A stretch of DNA of 64,000 nucleotides from Mariprofundus sp. (GTDB lineage Bacteria; Pseudomonadota; Zetaproteobacteria; Mariprofundales; Mariprofundaceae). The DNA is taken from NCBI GenBank assembly GCA_021772775.1, contig JAJFLH010000004.1, positions 1 to 64,000 of the forward strand. Direction: 5' to 3'. The notes beneath the pieces were generated by a model. The model did no database searches, was not told the DNA's origin, and worked only from the letters and a program-made list of their open reading frames with translations. The translations under genes and the position numbers were made by a program. Position 1 is the stretch's first letter. Every line of letters starts with the position of its first letter. Positions 53,073-62,761 of the stretch are shown piece after piece.

Positions 53073-53989
53073 GCACAGCACTCAAAGCAGTTGCGCTGAT
53101 GGGGGCAACAGGAACAGGTAAGTCGGCACTGGCGATGAGAGTGGCGAAGGCTGTGGGTAGCAGCATCATATGCTGTGATTCCATGCAGCTGTATCGTATG
53201 TTGGATATTGGTACGGCGAAACCTACGCCGGCTGAACGGCAGCAGGTAGAGCATTTTTTAGTCGATTGTTGTGATCTGCCTGATATCTATTCGGCAGCGC
53301 GCTGGGCCAATGAAGCACGTCTGCATATACGGCAGCAAAATGAACTGGGGCGTACGCCAATCATTGTGGGGGGCACAGGGCTCTATTTGAAAGCTTTAAC
53401 CGAAGGTTTTGCCGAGATTCCAGAAGTAAAAGCGGAAATTCGTACACGACTGGAAGCTTTGCATAGTGTGATAGGCACAGCTGAACTGCACAAAATGCTG
53501 CAAGAGAAAGATCCTGAGATGGCCTGTCGTTTGAAAGAGAATGATACGCAACGCATCCTGCGTGCGCTCTCTGTGTTTGAGAGCTCTGGGAAAGCTTTGA
53601 GTCTGTGGCAAAAACAGGCGGCGGATATACCTGCTATAGATTGTCCTGTATTTGTACTCGATGTGGCACGTGATCTGCTGCGTCAACGATTGGAAGATCG
53701 ATTTGATGTGATGTTAGCGGCTGGTTGGCTGGATGAAACAAGATGGCTGAATGCACAGCAGCTGCCTGATACACATCCAACCATGCGAGCAGTGGGTTAT
53801 CGTCAGTTATTGGATCATTTACATGGCGATATGAGTTTGGAGAAGGCCGTGGCTGACGGTATCACTGCGACTCGCCGTTATGCTAAACGACAGGTGACAT
53901 GGTTTAATCATCAAACTAAAAGTGCGACACATGGTGATAGCGAACGATTAGAGGCTGCTGTTATAGAGGCTTTAACCGAACAAGCTTGA
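53069..53989 (+). CDS. miaA: tRNA dimethylallyltransferase
   Basis: Adds the isopentenyl group to A37 of tRNAs reading UNN codons. P-loop GATGTGKSAL (residues about 12-21), 'CCDSMQLYRMLDIGTAKPT' and 'VGGTGLYLKAL' are family motifs, and 'NDTQRILRALSVFE' and 'TRRYAKRQVTWFN' complete the core. The 306-aa length is usual. Overlaps the antiporter gene by 4 bp. A repeat element begins at its stop codon. Confidence 0.95.
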   Translation: MSTALKAVALMGATGTGKSALAMRVAKAVGSSIICCDSMQLYRMLDIGTAKPTPAERQQVEHFLVDCCDLPDIYSAARWANEARLHIRQQNELGRTPIIVGGTGLYLKALTEGFAEIPEVKAEIRTRLEALHSVIGTAELHKMLQEKDPEMACRLKENDTQRILRALSVFESSGKALSLWQKQAADIPAIDCPVFVLDVARDLLRQRLEDRFDVMLAAGWLDETRWLNAQQLPDTHPTMRAVGYRQLLDHLHGDMSLEKAVADGITATRRYAKRQVTWFNHQTKSATHGDSERLEAAVIEALTEQA

Positions 53990-54163
53990 ACCGCAGAGTA
54001 CGCAAAGTTACGCAGAGGCGGGTAGTCAGAAGAATCAGGGTGCAGGTGCTGGCTTTCTGTTCAGACGTATGTATCACAAAAAAGGCGGGAGATAATCCCT
54101 GATCTCTCCCCCCCTTTATGATGTTATGTTTTATACTTTGTGTACCTTTGCGACCTTAGCGGT
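53990..54163. repeat. Palindromic repeat element between miaA and hflX
   Basis: The left end ACCGCAGAGTACGCAAAG (53990-54007) and the right end, whose complement reads ACCGCTAAGGTCGCAAAG (54146-54163), form imperfect terminal inverted repeats. A second partial unit (TTACGCAGAGGCG) adjoins the left arm. The interior has a GGGAGAT...ATCTCTCCC stem with T residues that may end the miaA transcript. Units of this ACCGCAGAG...CGCAAAG type are dispersed in many bacterial genomes, so this is likely a MITE- or REP-like element. It begins at the base after the miaA stop. Confidence 0.65.
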
Positions 54164-54195
54164 AAAAATAGTAATGTAACTGGAGAGTATGATGT

Positions 54196-55497
54196 ATGGC
54201 TGAGACATATGATGTCGCATTAGAAAAGGACATTGTCATCAGTGTCCATCCTGAGTTTCCCACCCAGCAGCTTGGTGCTTATGCCTGGAAAGCTCGCGCA
54301 GACGAGTTTGATCTATTGGTTGAGGCCAGTAATTGTGAGCTGGTCGAATCGGTGCGTGTGAATGTGCGGCGCATTATGTCGGGCACGCTGTTTGGCTCGG
54401 GTAAGGTGGAAGACATCAGGCTGCGAGTTGAGGCGCATGAAGCTAAAGTGGTGTTTGTTGATCATCCTTTAACACCGGCTCAACAGAGTAATCTGGAGGA
54501 GACCTGGGCAGCGAAAGTAGTGGATCGGACGGGGCTTATTTTGGAGATTTTTGCATCTCGTGCTCGCACCCGTGAGGGTATTTTACAAGTTGAGTTAGCA
54601 AGTTTGAATTATCAGATGGGGCGATTGGTTCATAGTTGGACCCATTTGGAGCGTCAGCGTGGTGGTGTGGGGCTTATGGGTGGGCCGGGTGAACGCCAGA
54701 TTGAGCTCGATCGTCGTATGATTCGCGATAAAATCATCTCACTCGAAAAAGATCTGGAAAAAATAAAACGTATGCGAGCAACCCAAAGGGCTGGTCGGCA
54801 AAAGAAAGATATGCCGACTGTTGCGCTGGTGGGTTATACCAATGCAGGTAAATCAACACTGTTTAATCGTCTGACTGATTCAGGTGTCTATGTGGCCGAT
54901 CAGTTGTTTGCGACGCTTGATCCAACGCTACGCTTGCTAGAAATCGGGGATAGTTTGCGTCTGATGCTCTCTGATACGGTGGGTTTTGTGCAGGAGCTGC
55001 CGCATGAGCTGGTTAATGCGTTTAAAGCTACGCTGGAAGAGGTGATTGAGGCGGATTTGATTCTGCATGTACGTGATGCTTCTGATCCTATGTTAGCGGA
55101 GCAAGCTAAAGTGGTGAACGAAACATTGGAGCAGCTGGGGCTGGTTGGTGATTTTGCACCACCGATTGTTGAAGTGATGAATAAAAAGGATATGGCACCT
55201 GAGCTGGAGAGTTATCGGGCCGAGACCATTGACGGTAGTCGCGTCGCAATTTCAGCCCTTACTGGTGAGGGGATGGATGAACTACTGGAGCTGCTGAAAG
55301 ATTGGCTCTGTCAGAACATGCATGAGTTGCACCTCAGACTGGATATCTCTGATGGAAAGTCGTTGGCTTTCTGTTATCAGCATGGTGCGGTGCTGCGTAA
55401 GGATATTGAAGATCATGTGATGAATGTCGTGGTACGCATGAATCCATTGGAAGCAGCTCGATTTAGTGAAGAAGGTGAGTTTCATCGCTTGCACTGA
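54196..55497 (+). CDS. hflX: Ribosome-associated GTPase HflX
   Basis: A 433-aa GTPase that splits stalled ribosomes under stress. The N-terminal HflX domain (about 20-200) ends in the signature GGVGLMGGPGERQIELDRR. A coiled coil (about 175-200) precedes the G domain with GYTNAGKSTLF (G1), the switch 'DTVGFVQELPHELVNAFKATLEEV' (G3) and 'NKKD' (G4). Length is typical. A repeat element lies upstream and ppk1 follows, 54 bp on. The pairing hfq-hflX seen in many bacteria is not present here. Confidence 0.95.
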   Translation: MAETYDVALEKDIVISVHPEFPTQQLGAYAWKARADEFDLLVEASNCELVESVRVNVRRIMSGTLFGSGKVEDIRLRVEAHEAKVVFVDHPLTPAQQSNLEETWAAKVVDRTGLILEIFASRARTREGILQVELASLNYQMGRLVHSWTHLERQRGGVGLMGGPGERQIELDRRMIRDKIISLEKDLEKIKRMRATQRAGRQKKDMPTVALVGYTNAGKSTLFNRLTDSGVYVADQLFATLDPTLRLLEIGDSLRLMLSDTVGFVQELPHELVNAFKATLEEVIEADLILHVRDASDPMLAEQAKVVNETLEQLGLVGDFAPPIVEVMNKKDMAPELESYRAETIDGSRVAISALTGEGMDELLELLKDWLCQNMHELHLRLDISDGKSLAFCYQHGAVLRKDIEDHVMNVVVRMNPLEAARFSEEGEFHRLH

Positions 55498-55551
55498 TGA
55501 TGTTTCATCGAATTGTAAATTTTAAATGAAGTAAGAGATTAAGGAGTACAG

Positions 55552-57660
55552 ATGCCACAGGAAATAGCCGAACAAGAGAGCCCATGTCTACCGCTTGATC
55601 ATCGGGATCTCTACTTAAACCGTGATTTAAGCATGCTTGAGTTTAATCGCCGAGTGTTTGAGATGGCTTGTGATGAGTCTGTTCCTTTGCTTGAGCGTTT
55701 ACGTTTTCTGTGCATTAGCAGTACGAATATGGATGAGTTCTTTGAGGTGCGTGTGGCGGTGCAGAAGCATCGGCTGGCGCTGGGTTCATTGCATACCGCA
55801 GCCGATGGATTGACGGCCGGGGATATTCTGTCTCGTGTGCGTGAACGGGTGGATGTACTGGTTGAAGATCAGTACCGATTATTGAATGAAAACCTGCTTC
55901 CAGCTCTGCATGATGAAGGGATTCAATTTATACGCAGAGATGATTGGACTGAAGCGCAAGCTGAGTGGATTCGGAAATTTTTCAAACACTCCTTGTTACC
56001 GGTGTTGACGCCGATTGGACTGGATATGTCGCATCCATTTCCACGCCTGTTGAATAAAATTCTTAATTTTATCGTGGCGCTGGAAGGCAAAGATGCCTTT
56101 GGACGTGAAGCCAAATATGCCATTGTACAGGCGCCGCGCTCTTTATCGCGGGTAATTCGATTGCCTGCCGAGATTGCTGACTCAGAGCACTGTTATGTGT
56201 TCCTCTCTTCGATTATTCATGCCCATGTGGGCGACTTTTTCCCCGGTATGAAAGCCAAATCTTGTCATCAGTTCCGTGTTTCTCGTAATAGTGAGTTGAT
56301 GGTTGATGAAGAAGATGTGGTTGATTTAAAAAAAGCGGTGGCAGGTGAGTTACTGGAACGACGTTTTGGTGTACCAGTTCGTTTGGAAGTATCGAATAAA
56401 TGTCCGGAAAAACTGTACCGATTTTTGTTAGAACAGTTTGAATTAGAAAAGTCTGATCTTTATCAGGTTAAAGGGCCGGTTAATCTTTATCGTATGGCAG
56501 CAGTATATGATGATGTTGATCGTCCTGATCTGAAATTCCCTCCATTTGAGCCGGGTATTCCTGCCCGTCTGAAGGTCGAAGATCAGGATATGTTCACTAT
56601 TATCCGGGAAGGGGATCTGCTGTTGCACCATCCTTATCAGAGCTTTAAGCCAGTGGTGGAGTTGATCAAACAGGCTGCTGCTGATCCAGATGTGCTGGTG
56701 ATCAAACAGACGATGTATCGAGTTGTGCCAGACTCTCCGATTGTTGATGCATTGATTCGTGCCGCGCGCGCCAATAAAGAAGTGGTAGCTGTGATTGAGT
56801 TGATGGCGCGCTTCAATGAAGAGGAAAATATAAACATGGCCAATCGCCTGAGTGCTGCCGGGGTACAGGTGGTCTATGGCGTCATGGGCTTCAAAACACA
56901 TGGTAAGATGGTGATGATTGTGCGGCGTGAAGGTAAACATCTGCGCCGTTATGTGCATCTGGGTACGGGCAATTATCATACTGAGACCAGCCGCTATTAT
57001 ACTGATTTCGGGCTATTGAGTTGTGATCCGGAATTGAGTGAGGATGTGCATAAGCTATTCCAGCAAATGACCGGTTTGGGTAGAGCAATGCGCTTGAAAA
57101 CGATGTTATCTGGCCCCTTTACCTTGCATAAAGGTCTGATTGAACGCATTGATCGTGAAGCAGAGTTTGCGCGCAGTGGTAAAGATGCAAAAATTCGTGC
57201 TAAGATGAATGGTTTAGAGGAGCCGGGGATTATTCAGGCTCTATATAGGGCTTCACAGGCCGGCGTGAAAATTGATCTGGTGGTGCGTGGTATCTGTTGT
57301 TTGCGGCCTGGAATCTCTGGCGTGTCGGACAATATTCGTGTTCGATCGGTGTTGGGTCGTTTCCTTGAACATTCACGGATTTTTTACTTTCACAATGATG
57401 GCGAGGCGGATCTGTTTTGTGCCAGTGCTGACTGGATGGGACGTAATCTATTGCGTCGTGTAGAGACATGTTTTCCTATTCGTAATGATGGTTTGCGCCG
57501 TGATGTGATTGCGCAGGGGCTGTCCCCCTATTTAGCGGACAATACAGGCACTTGGCATTTGCAGTCTGATGGTGTGTATCGACGTCTGATCGCGCGTGGT
57601 CAGGAGAAGAGTGCGCAGATCACCCTGATGCAAAAACTGGGCACACTGCTGGATGAATGA
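55552..57660 (+). CDS. ppk1: Polyphosphate kinase 1
   Basis: A 702-aa enzyme reversibly polymerising ATP gamma-phosphate into polyphosphate. The N-terminal 'YLNRDLSMLEFNRRVFE' block, the two catalytic histidine regions 'GFKTHGKMVMIVRREG' (about 445) and 'RIFYFHNDGEADLFCASADWMGRNLLRR' (about 610), and the phospholipase-D-like fold marks are present. Preceded by AAGGAG for ATG 55552. The Ppk-HflX neighbourhood suggests a stress and phosphate-storage context. No ppx is seen next to it. Confidence 0.95.
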   Translation: MPQEIAEQESPCLPLDHRDLYLNRDLSMLEFNRRVFEMACDESVPLLERLRFLCISSTNMDEFFEVRVAVQKHRLALGSLHTAADGLTAGDILSRVRERVDVLVEDQYRLLNENLLPALHDEGIQFIRRDDWTEAQAEWIRKFFKHSLLPVLTPIGLDMSHPFPRLLNKILNFIVALEGKDAFGREAKYAIVQAPRSLSRVIRLPAEIADSEHCYVFLSSIIHAHVGDFFPGMKAKSCHQFRVSRNSELMVDEEDVVDLKKAVAGELLERRFGVPVRLEVSNKCPEKLYRFLLEQFELEKSDLYQVKGPVNLYRMAAVYDDVDRPDLKFPPFEPGIPARLKVEDQDMFTIIREGDLLLHHPYQSFKPVVELIKQAAADPDVLVIKQTMYRVVPDSPIVDALIRAARANKEVVAVIELMARFNEEENINMANRLSAAGVQVVYGVMGFKTHGKMVMIVRREGKHLRRYVHLGTGNYHTETSRYYTDFGLLSCDPELSEDVHKLFQQMTGLGRAMRLKTMLSGPFTLHKGLIERIDREAEFARSGKDAKIRAKMNGLEEPGIIQALYRASQAGVKIDLVVRGICCLRPGISGVSDNIRVRSVLGRFLEHSRIFYFHNDGEADLFCASADWMGRNLLRRVETCFPIRNDGLRRDVIAQGLSPYLADNTGTWHLQSDGVYRRLIARGQEKSAQITLMQKLGTLLDE

Positions 57661-57690
57661 TCTTGTATAGCTATAACGAGAGAGTGTGAT

Positions 57691-57987
57691 ATGAATTCAA
57701 TCACTTCGAAACTGCTATCGATACTTGAAAACCGTGCATTTGGTTCGGATGAAGTGGATGATGCTCAAGCCGTGAAAGCGGTTCTGGATGAGGTTATGGG
57801 GACAGATTTAGAGCTGATTTGCTGTAATCTGTTTAATTTCACATCGGATGCCGATATTCGAATGAAAGATCGCCAATATCGCAGATTCCAGGAAAATGAA
57901 TTGGATACACTCATCAAACTATTAAAAGCCGATGATCTGCAAGATGCTAAAGCCATTTCATTTCTCAGTGGTGCCTTTGGATATTAG
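57691..57987 (+). CDS. Small conserved-looking protein of unknown function
   Basis: A 98-aa acidic cytosolic protein, not recognised. It starts at ATG 57691 behind GAGAGAG, and the sequence is mostly predicted helical with Asp/Glu-rich segments ('FGSDEVDDAQAVKAVLDEVMGTDLELICC', 'ENELDTLIKLLKADDLQDAKAI'). It has two adjacent cysteines (residues ~48-49). It lies 30 bp after ppk1, so the two may be co-transcribed. Confidence 0.55.
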   Translation: MNSITSKLLSILENRAFGSDEVDDAQAVKAVLDEVMGTDLELICCNLFNFTSDADIRMKDRQYRRFQENELDTLIKLLKADDLQDAKAISFLSGAFGY

Positions 57988-58089
57988 GGATACTTAAATG
58001 GCAGCTTAATTGCTTGTGGTAGCAATATACCAATCATACTGATACTGAGTTGATGGGGCGCAACAGATAACAGTAGTTCCAGGTGACCT

Positions 58090-59112
58090 ATGAGAGATAG
58101 AAGCAAGATAAAGCAAAGTAAATGTGATCTGTTCCGAACTCTTTCGGTGTATCATCTATGGGCTAAACTTATCTCTCTGTCTGCTCTATTGCTCATCTTT
58201 TCTAGCTCAGTAGAGGCGGCGAAATGCCTTTACATCTCCTCATATCATGCAGGATATGAGTGGAACGATGGCATTGAACGCGGTATGGAAGAGGTGCTGA
58301 AGGGAAAGTGTGAACTCGATAAGTTTTATATGGATACCAAGCGCAACAAGAGTGAATCATATGGCAAGAAAGTGGCTTTGCAGGCCAAGGCCTATATTGA
58401 AACGAGCAGACCGGATATCCTGATTGCAGCTGATGACAATGCTTCGCGCTATTTGATCCAGCCCTATTATAAAGATGTTGCTCTGCCTGTCGTATTCTGT
58501 GGCATTAACCATACGGTCAAGCCATATGGTTATCCCTATACAAATGCCACCGGCATGATTGAAATTTCACCTGTGCGGCCTCTATTAAAATATGTAAAAA
58601 GCAGTATATCACACATCAAACATGGTGTTTATCTTGCCTCGGATGTGATCTCTCAACATAAAGAGTTTGAGTTGAACCGAGAGGTTTATGCGACACAGGG
58701 AATCGAGTTGACTCCAGTGTTTGTGAAAAACATGTCTGAATGGATGCTCGCCTATCGTAGAGCACAAGGGCAAGCTGATTTTTTAATCTTGGGCAACAAT
58801 GGTGGCATTGGAGATTGGGATGATGGGAAAGCCACCGGCCACGTATTGCAGGAGGGAAAACTACTTTCAGTGACCAATTATGATTGGATGAATCGTTATG
58901 CAATCCTCGCTGTTTCAAAGCTTGCTGAAGAGCAGGGGGAGTGGGCAGCCAAGGTCGCGCTGGCAGTTGTATTAGATGGGGAAAAAATCGGCAATATTCC
59001 TATTATTGTAAATCGACGCTGGAATGTTTTTATTAACACGACGTTGCTGGAAGCGAGTGGCATCAAACTTTCCCAGAAGATCATGATTCAGGCAAAACGA
59101 GTCTCTTTGTAA
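58090..59112 (+). CDS. Periplasmic ABC_sub_bind-type substrate-binding protein
   Basis: A 340-aa secreted binding protein. After a signal peptide (hydrophobic 26-42, cleavage near VEA|AKC) the fold reads as a two-lobed periplasmic-binding domain of the ABC_sub_bind (PF04392) kind: 'CLYISSYHAGYEWNDGIERGMEEVL', 'RPDILIAADDNASRYLIQPYYKDVALPVVFCGIN', 'LLKYVKSSISHIKHGVYLASD', 'DFLILGNNGG'. Its stop is followed at once by a CHASE-domain kinase start (TAA then ATG, zero gap), so it probably detects a ligand for that kinase, with no ABC permease alongside. Confidence 0.85.
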   Translation: MRDRSKIKQSKCDLFRTLSVYHLWAKLISLSALLLIFSSSVEAAKCLYISSYHAGYEWNDGIERGMEEVLKGKCELDKFYMDTKRNKSESYGKKVALQAKAYIETSRPDILIAADDNASRYLIQPYYKDVALPVVFCGINHTVKPYGYPYTNATGMIEISPVRPLLKYVKSSISHIKHGVYLASDVISQHKEFELNREVYATQGIELTPVFVKNMSEWMLAYRRAQGQADFLILGNNGGIGDWDDGKATGHVLQEGKLLSVTNYDWMNRYAILAVSKLAEEQGEWAAKVALAVVLDGEKIGNIPIIVNRRWNVFINTTLLEASGIKLSQKIMIQAKRVSL

Positions 59113-62100
59113 ATGAGCCTGTTGAAGGATACTCGAATAGTCTATTTCGCAATTTCAGGCGGTCTGTTTCTCACCGTTTTACTGTTTTCTCTTGCCTATA
59201 ATAAGCTGGCCAGCAATGAAGAGGTACTTTTCCTTGAAGAGTATTCACAGCTTAAAGAGCAGATTCTTTTGAAGGCTCGTAAAGGTGAAGAGATCTCAGG
59301 CAATATATCTTCGATCTTCAGGGCTGCAGATTATGTGGAACCCAGCGAATTCCAAATTGTGGCGGAAGAGCAGTTGGCGCGATATCCATATATCTATTCG
59401 ATAGCCTTTCTTCCCCGTGTACTCAGGCCTGATGTTGATGCTTTTGAACATGATATGCAGGAATCGGGTTTTGTAACCTATGCAATTCGCAGCAAGGCAG
59501 AGACAGCAAGTAACAGTTATTTCCCCGTAAAGTATATCGAGCCTTTGACGCCAATAAATGCCTCTCTGTTGGGTATGGATTTGATGAGTATTAATGATTA
59601 CAGCCCGCATATTAAACAGGCTGTGAACACAGGGAAAATTGCGTCCGGCAACGTAGAGGTGTTAAAAGCTGGAAACAAAGGCTTTATAGCTTTTAAAGCA
59701 CTCTATCCCGGAGGTGGTTCGAATAAGAGTGTTGTGTCAGGTGATAGGGCCAATGCGATATTAGCCATTAAAATTGATATTACAAAGCTGATGGAAAGTA
59801 TCATGCCGCCTGAAAATATCTCACTAACATTGAGTTTGTTGGATGAGCTTCATCCATCGAGATCACAGGGGATGTTATTGTTTGAGGAGTCTGGCAGAGA
59901 GCCGAACCAGCAACTCCTTTTTCAGAGCTTGAAAACTGAACGAACTCTGGGTTTTGGTGGCATCAGTCTCTCTTTGACGGCTGAGAAATATGTCTATTGG
60001 CGCAATATTGAATATTTCTATCTGAGTGCTGCCATTCTTATGGGACTGTTATTAACCATGCTTCTGGTTTTTGCAGCTCGAACCATTCAACTCAGGGATA
60101 AAGAGCTTCGTGAACGCAATGTTGAGATTGAGAGACAGGTCGAAGGAAAAACCCATGACCTGAAAAATAGTGAATCACGATTCAGAAGTGTTGTAGAAAA
60201 TGCTTCAGACTGGATATGGGAGGTCGATGCGAATGGCGTTTACACCCACTGCTCCTCCAAAGTAGAAGTATTACTGGGTTATCGGCACGATGAAATCATT
60301 GGCAAGACACCGTTTGATTTCATGGTTCCAGAGGATGTGGAACGGATTGGAGCAGAGTTTGTAGCAATTATTGCAGCTAAAAAACAGTTCCGTGATCTGG
60401 TAAACTGGAACTTGAGTAAAGATGGACGAAGGGTGTGCTTGCTGACCAGCGGGACTCCTATGCTATCCGATGATGGTGAACTATTGGGTTATCGGGGTGT
60501 AGATACGAATATCACTGAGCGTAAAAAGTCCGAACTGTTTATTCAGAACACCTCTGAGGTGCTGGAGATGATTGCTGAAGGAAGATCTGCCCGCACTATC
60601 TATGATGCAATCGCATTGATGTATGAGGCGCGTCATTCAGGTCTGCGCTGCTCAATGCTTGAATTAAAAGGTAATAAGCTGATGCATGGCGGAGCTCCGA
60701 GTCTGCCTAAAATATATTGTGATGCAGTCAATGGCCTGGAATATGGCCCCAGCGTGGGCTCCTGTGGAACATCCACTTTTACTGGCAAGCGTGTGCTGGT
60801 AGAGAATATTGAGACTGATCCCAAATGGGACAAAATCAAACATGTTGCCATGCCTCACGGCATGCGCTGTTGTTGGTCTGAACCTATCATCAACAGTAAA
60901 GGTGTCGTGCTGGGTGCATTTGGTATGTATTACAATCATCCTGCTTTGCCGAATGCAGAAGAACTCTCAGATCTGGAATCAGCAGGAAGGTTGGCTGGCA
61001 TTGTGATGGAGCGGGAACATCGAGAAATCACGCTGCGTCAAAGTGAGAATAAATACAGGACATTGGTTGAGAATCTACCTCAGCGTTTTTATCTGAAAGA
61101 TAATAACTCTCTGTTTATCTCCTGCAGTAAAAACCTTGCAGAAGATCTGGGTATTAAGCCTGAGCAGATTGTTGGTACAACTGATTTTGATTATTTTCCG
61201 CAAGAGATAGCTGATCGCCATCAGCAGAATGATCAAAGGGTTATACTGGATAAGGTCGCTGAAGAGACAGAAGAAAGTATCATTGTTGATGGCGAAGAGA
61301 GGGTCATCCAAACCATCAAATCACCGGTTCTGGATGAGGATGGTAATATTGACGGTATCATTGGCGTCTTCTGGGATATCACCGAACAAAAATTACTCAA
61401 AGAGCAATTTCATCAATCGCAGAAAATGGAATCAGTGGGAACCCTGGTAGGAGGTGTTGCCCATGAGTTTAACAATACCTTGGCGGGGATTACTGGAAGG
61501 CTCTATTTAGCGAAAAATAGTGCTGATAACCCTGAAGTGATCAGGCATATTGATAAAATTTCAACCTTAAGCTTCAGGGCTGCTGAAATGATTCAGCAGC
61601 TGCTGGCCTTTTCCAGAAAGAGCCCGGTGCAGATGAATACCTTTGATCTCTCCAGCTTTATCAAAGAAACCTACAAGCTGCATCGGTTTAGTATTCCGGA
61701 AAATATTAATATGGTGACAAAGTACAGCCATGACCTATTGCCCGTTCATGGTGATACAACTCAGTTTCAGCAAATACTTGTCAATCTTCTGCATAACGCC
61801 CGCGATGCCGTTGAGGGTGTCAGTAAACCGAAAATATCACTGAGCCTGGAACTGTTCGAAGCAGATAGTCAGTTTATGCAGGTACATTCGAAACAGACGG
61901 AGAAACAATTTGCCCATTTAATGGTTGAGGACAATGGCTGTGGGATTTCTGACAAGGATAAAGAGAGTATTTTTGACCCCTTTTTTACAACGAAAGAAGT
62001 AGGTAAGGGTACTGGTCTGGGGCTTTCGATGATTTATGGGGCTATACAAACTCATAAGGGTATCATTGATGTGGATTCGGAAGTGGGTAAAGGCACCCGA

Positions 62101-62538
62101 ATGGATATTTATATTCCTCTTTCACTTGCTGAGACTGTAGATATTCAAGCGCAGGATTTACTGGTTGTTCAGGGCAATGGGGAGAGCATTCTTCTTGTTG
62201 ATGATGAAGCAGAACTGCGTGAAATCGGCAAGGAAGTACTGGAATCCTTAGGTTATAGCGTTCTTGTGGCCAGCAATGGCTCTGAAGCCATCGCAACATA
62301 TCTTAGCAATGAGAGTGTTCGATTGATTCTTATGGATGTTGTGATGCCTGAAATGGGTGGTGTTGAGGCTGCCTTGGCGATTAAATCATTCGATAGTGAT
62401 GCAAAGATCATCTTCTGCACCGGTTATGATAAAGAAGATGTGCTCAATGAGATTGATAAAAGTCATGCTTTGGCAATTACGAAACCATACGATATTAACG
62501 AGCTAAGCCGCACAATAAGAGAAGTCTTGCTTCATTAA
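59113..62538 (+). CDS. CHASE-PAS-GAF-PAS hybrid sensor histidine kinase
   Basis: A 1141-aa membrane kinase. An N-terminal helix (about 10-28), an extracytoplasmic CHASE domain (about 45-300) and a second helix (about 303-325) lead to PAS (about 355-470), GAF (about 475-640), PAS (about 645-765), HisKA with [13 protein letters not shown] (His784), an HATPase domain with NLLHNARDA (N-box), DNGCGI and [13 protein letters not shown], and a C-terminal receiver ('[10 protein letters not shown]', phospho-acceptor Asp1075 in [13 protein letters not shown]). All key catalytic residues appear intact. It starts directly after the stop of the upstream binding-protein gene, so the two form a two-gene sensory unit. 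A downstream output regulator is not evident. Confidence 0.93.
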   Translation: MSLLKDTRIVYFAISGGLFLTVLLFSLAYNKLASNEEVLFLEEYSQLKEQILLKARKGEEISGNISSIFRAADYVEPSEFQIVAEEQLARYPYIYSIAFLPRVLRPDVDAFEHDMQESGFVTYAIRSKAETASNSYFPVKYIEPLTPINASLLGMDLMSINDYSPHIKQAVNTGKIASGNVEVLKAGNKGFIAFKALYPGGGSNKSVVSGDRANAILAIKIDITKLMESIMPPENISLTLSLLDELHPSRSQGMLLFEESGREPNQQLLFQSLKTERTLGFGGISLSLTAEKYVYWRNIEYFYLSAAILMGLLLTMLLVFAARTIQLRDKELRERNVEIERQVEGKTHDLKNSESRFRSVVENASDWIWEVDANGVYTHCSSKVEVLLGYRHDEIIGKTPFDFMVPEDVERIGAEFVAIIAAKKQFRDLVNWNLSKDGRRVCLLTSGTPMLSDDGELLGYRGVDTNITERKKSELFIQNTSEVLEMIAEGRSARTIYDAIALMYEARHSGLRCSMLELKGNKLMHGGAPSLPKIYCDAVNGLEYGPSVGSCGTSTFTGKRVLVENIETDPKWDKIKHVAMPHGMRCCWSEPIINSKGVVLGAFGMYYNHPALPNAEELSDLESAGRLAGIVMEREHREITLRQSENKYRTLVENLPQRFYLKDNNSLFISCSKNLAEDLGIKPEQIVGTTDFDYFPQEIADRHQQNDQRVILDKVAEETEESIIVDGEERVIQTIKSPVLDEDGNIDGIIGVFWDITEQKLLKEQFHQSQKMESVGTLVGGVAHEFNNTLAGITGRLYLAKNSADNPEVIRHIDKISTLSFRAAEMIQQLLAFSRKSPVQMNTFDLSSFIKETYKLHRFSIPENINMVTKYSHDLLPVHGDTTQFQQILVNLLHNARDAVEGVSKPKISLSLELFEADSQFMQVHSKQTEKQFAHLMVEDNGCGISDKDKESIFDPFFTTKEVGKGTGLGLSMIYGAIQTHKGIIDVDSEVGKGTRMDIYIPLSLAETVDIQAQDLLVVQGNGESILLVDDEAELREIGKEVLESLGYSVLVASNGSEAIATYLSNESVRLILMDVVMPEMGGVEAALAIKSFDSDAKIIFCTGYDKEDVLNEIDKSHALAITKPYDINELSRTIREVLLH

Positions 62539-62761
62539 TTTTCTGTGATCGCTTATTTTTAGATTGGGATACAGTTTTCTGACGAAGGAACGTTCGATGA
62601 GTAAGTTTTAGATAGTTTATTGTTGAGTCTGTAAGGCTGATTCCAATCCTGTGTAGAGCCAGTTCTCTATATATGGCTTACTACTTGCTAGTCCAATATA
62701 ATGAAGACCCGTTATTTCAGTGCCCCTTTCGCTCTCCAATATTGATGATGGAGGCTGTTGT

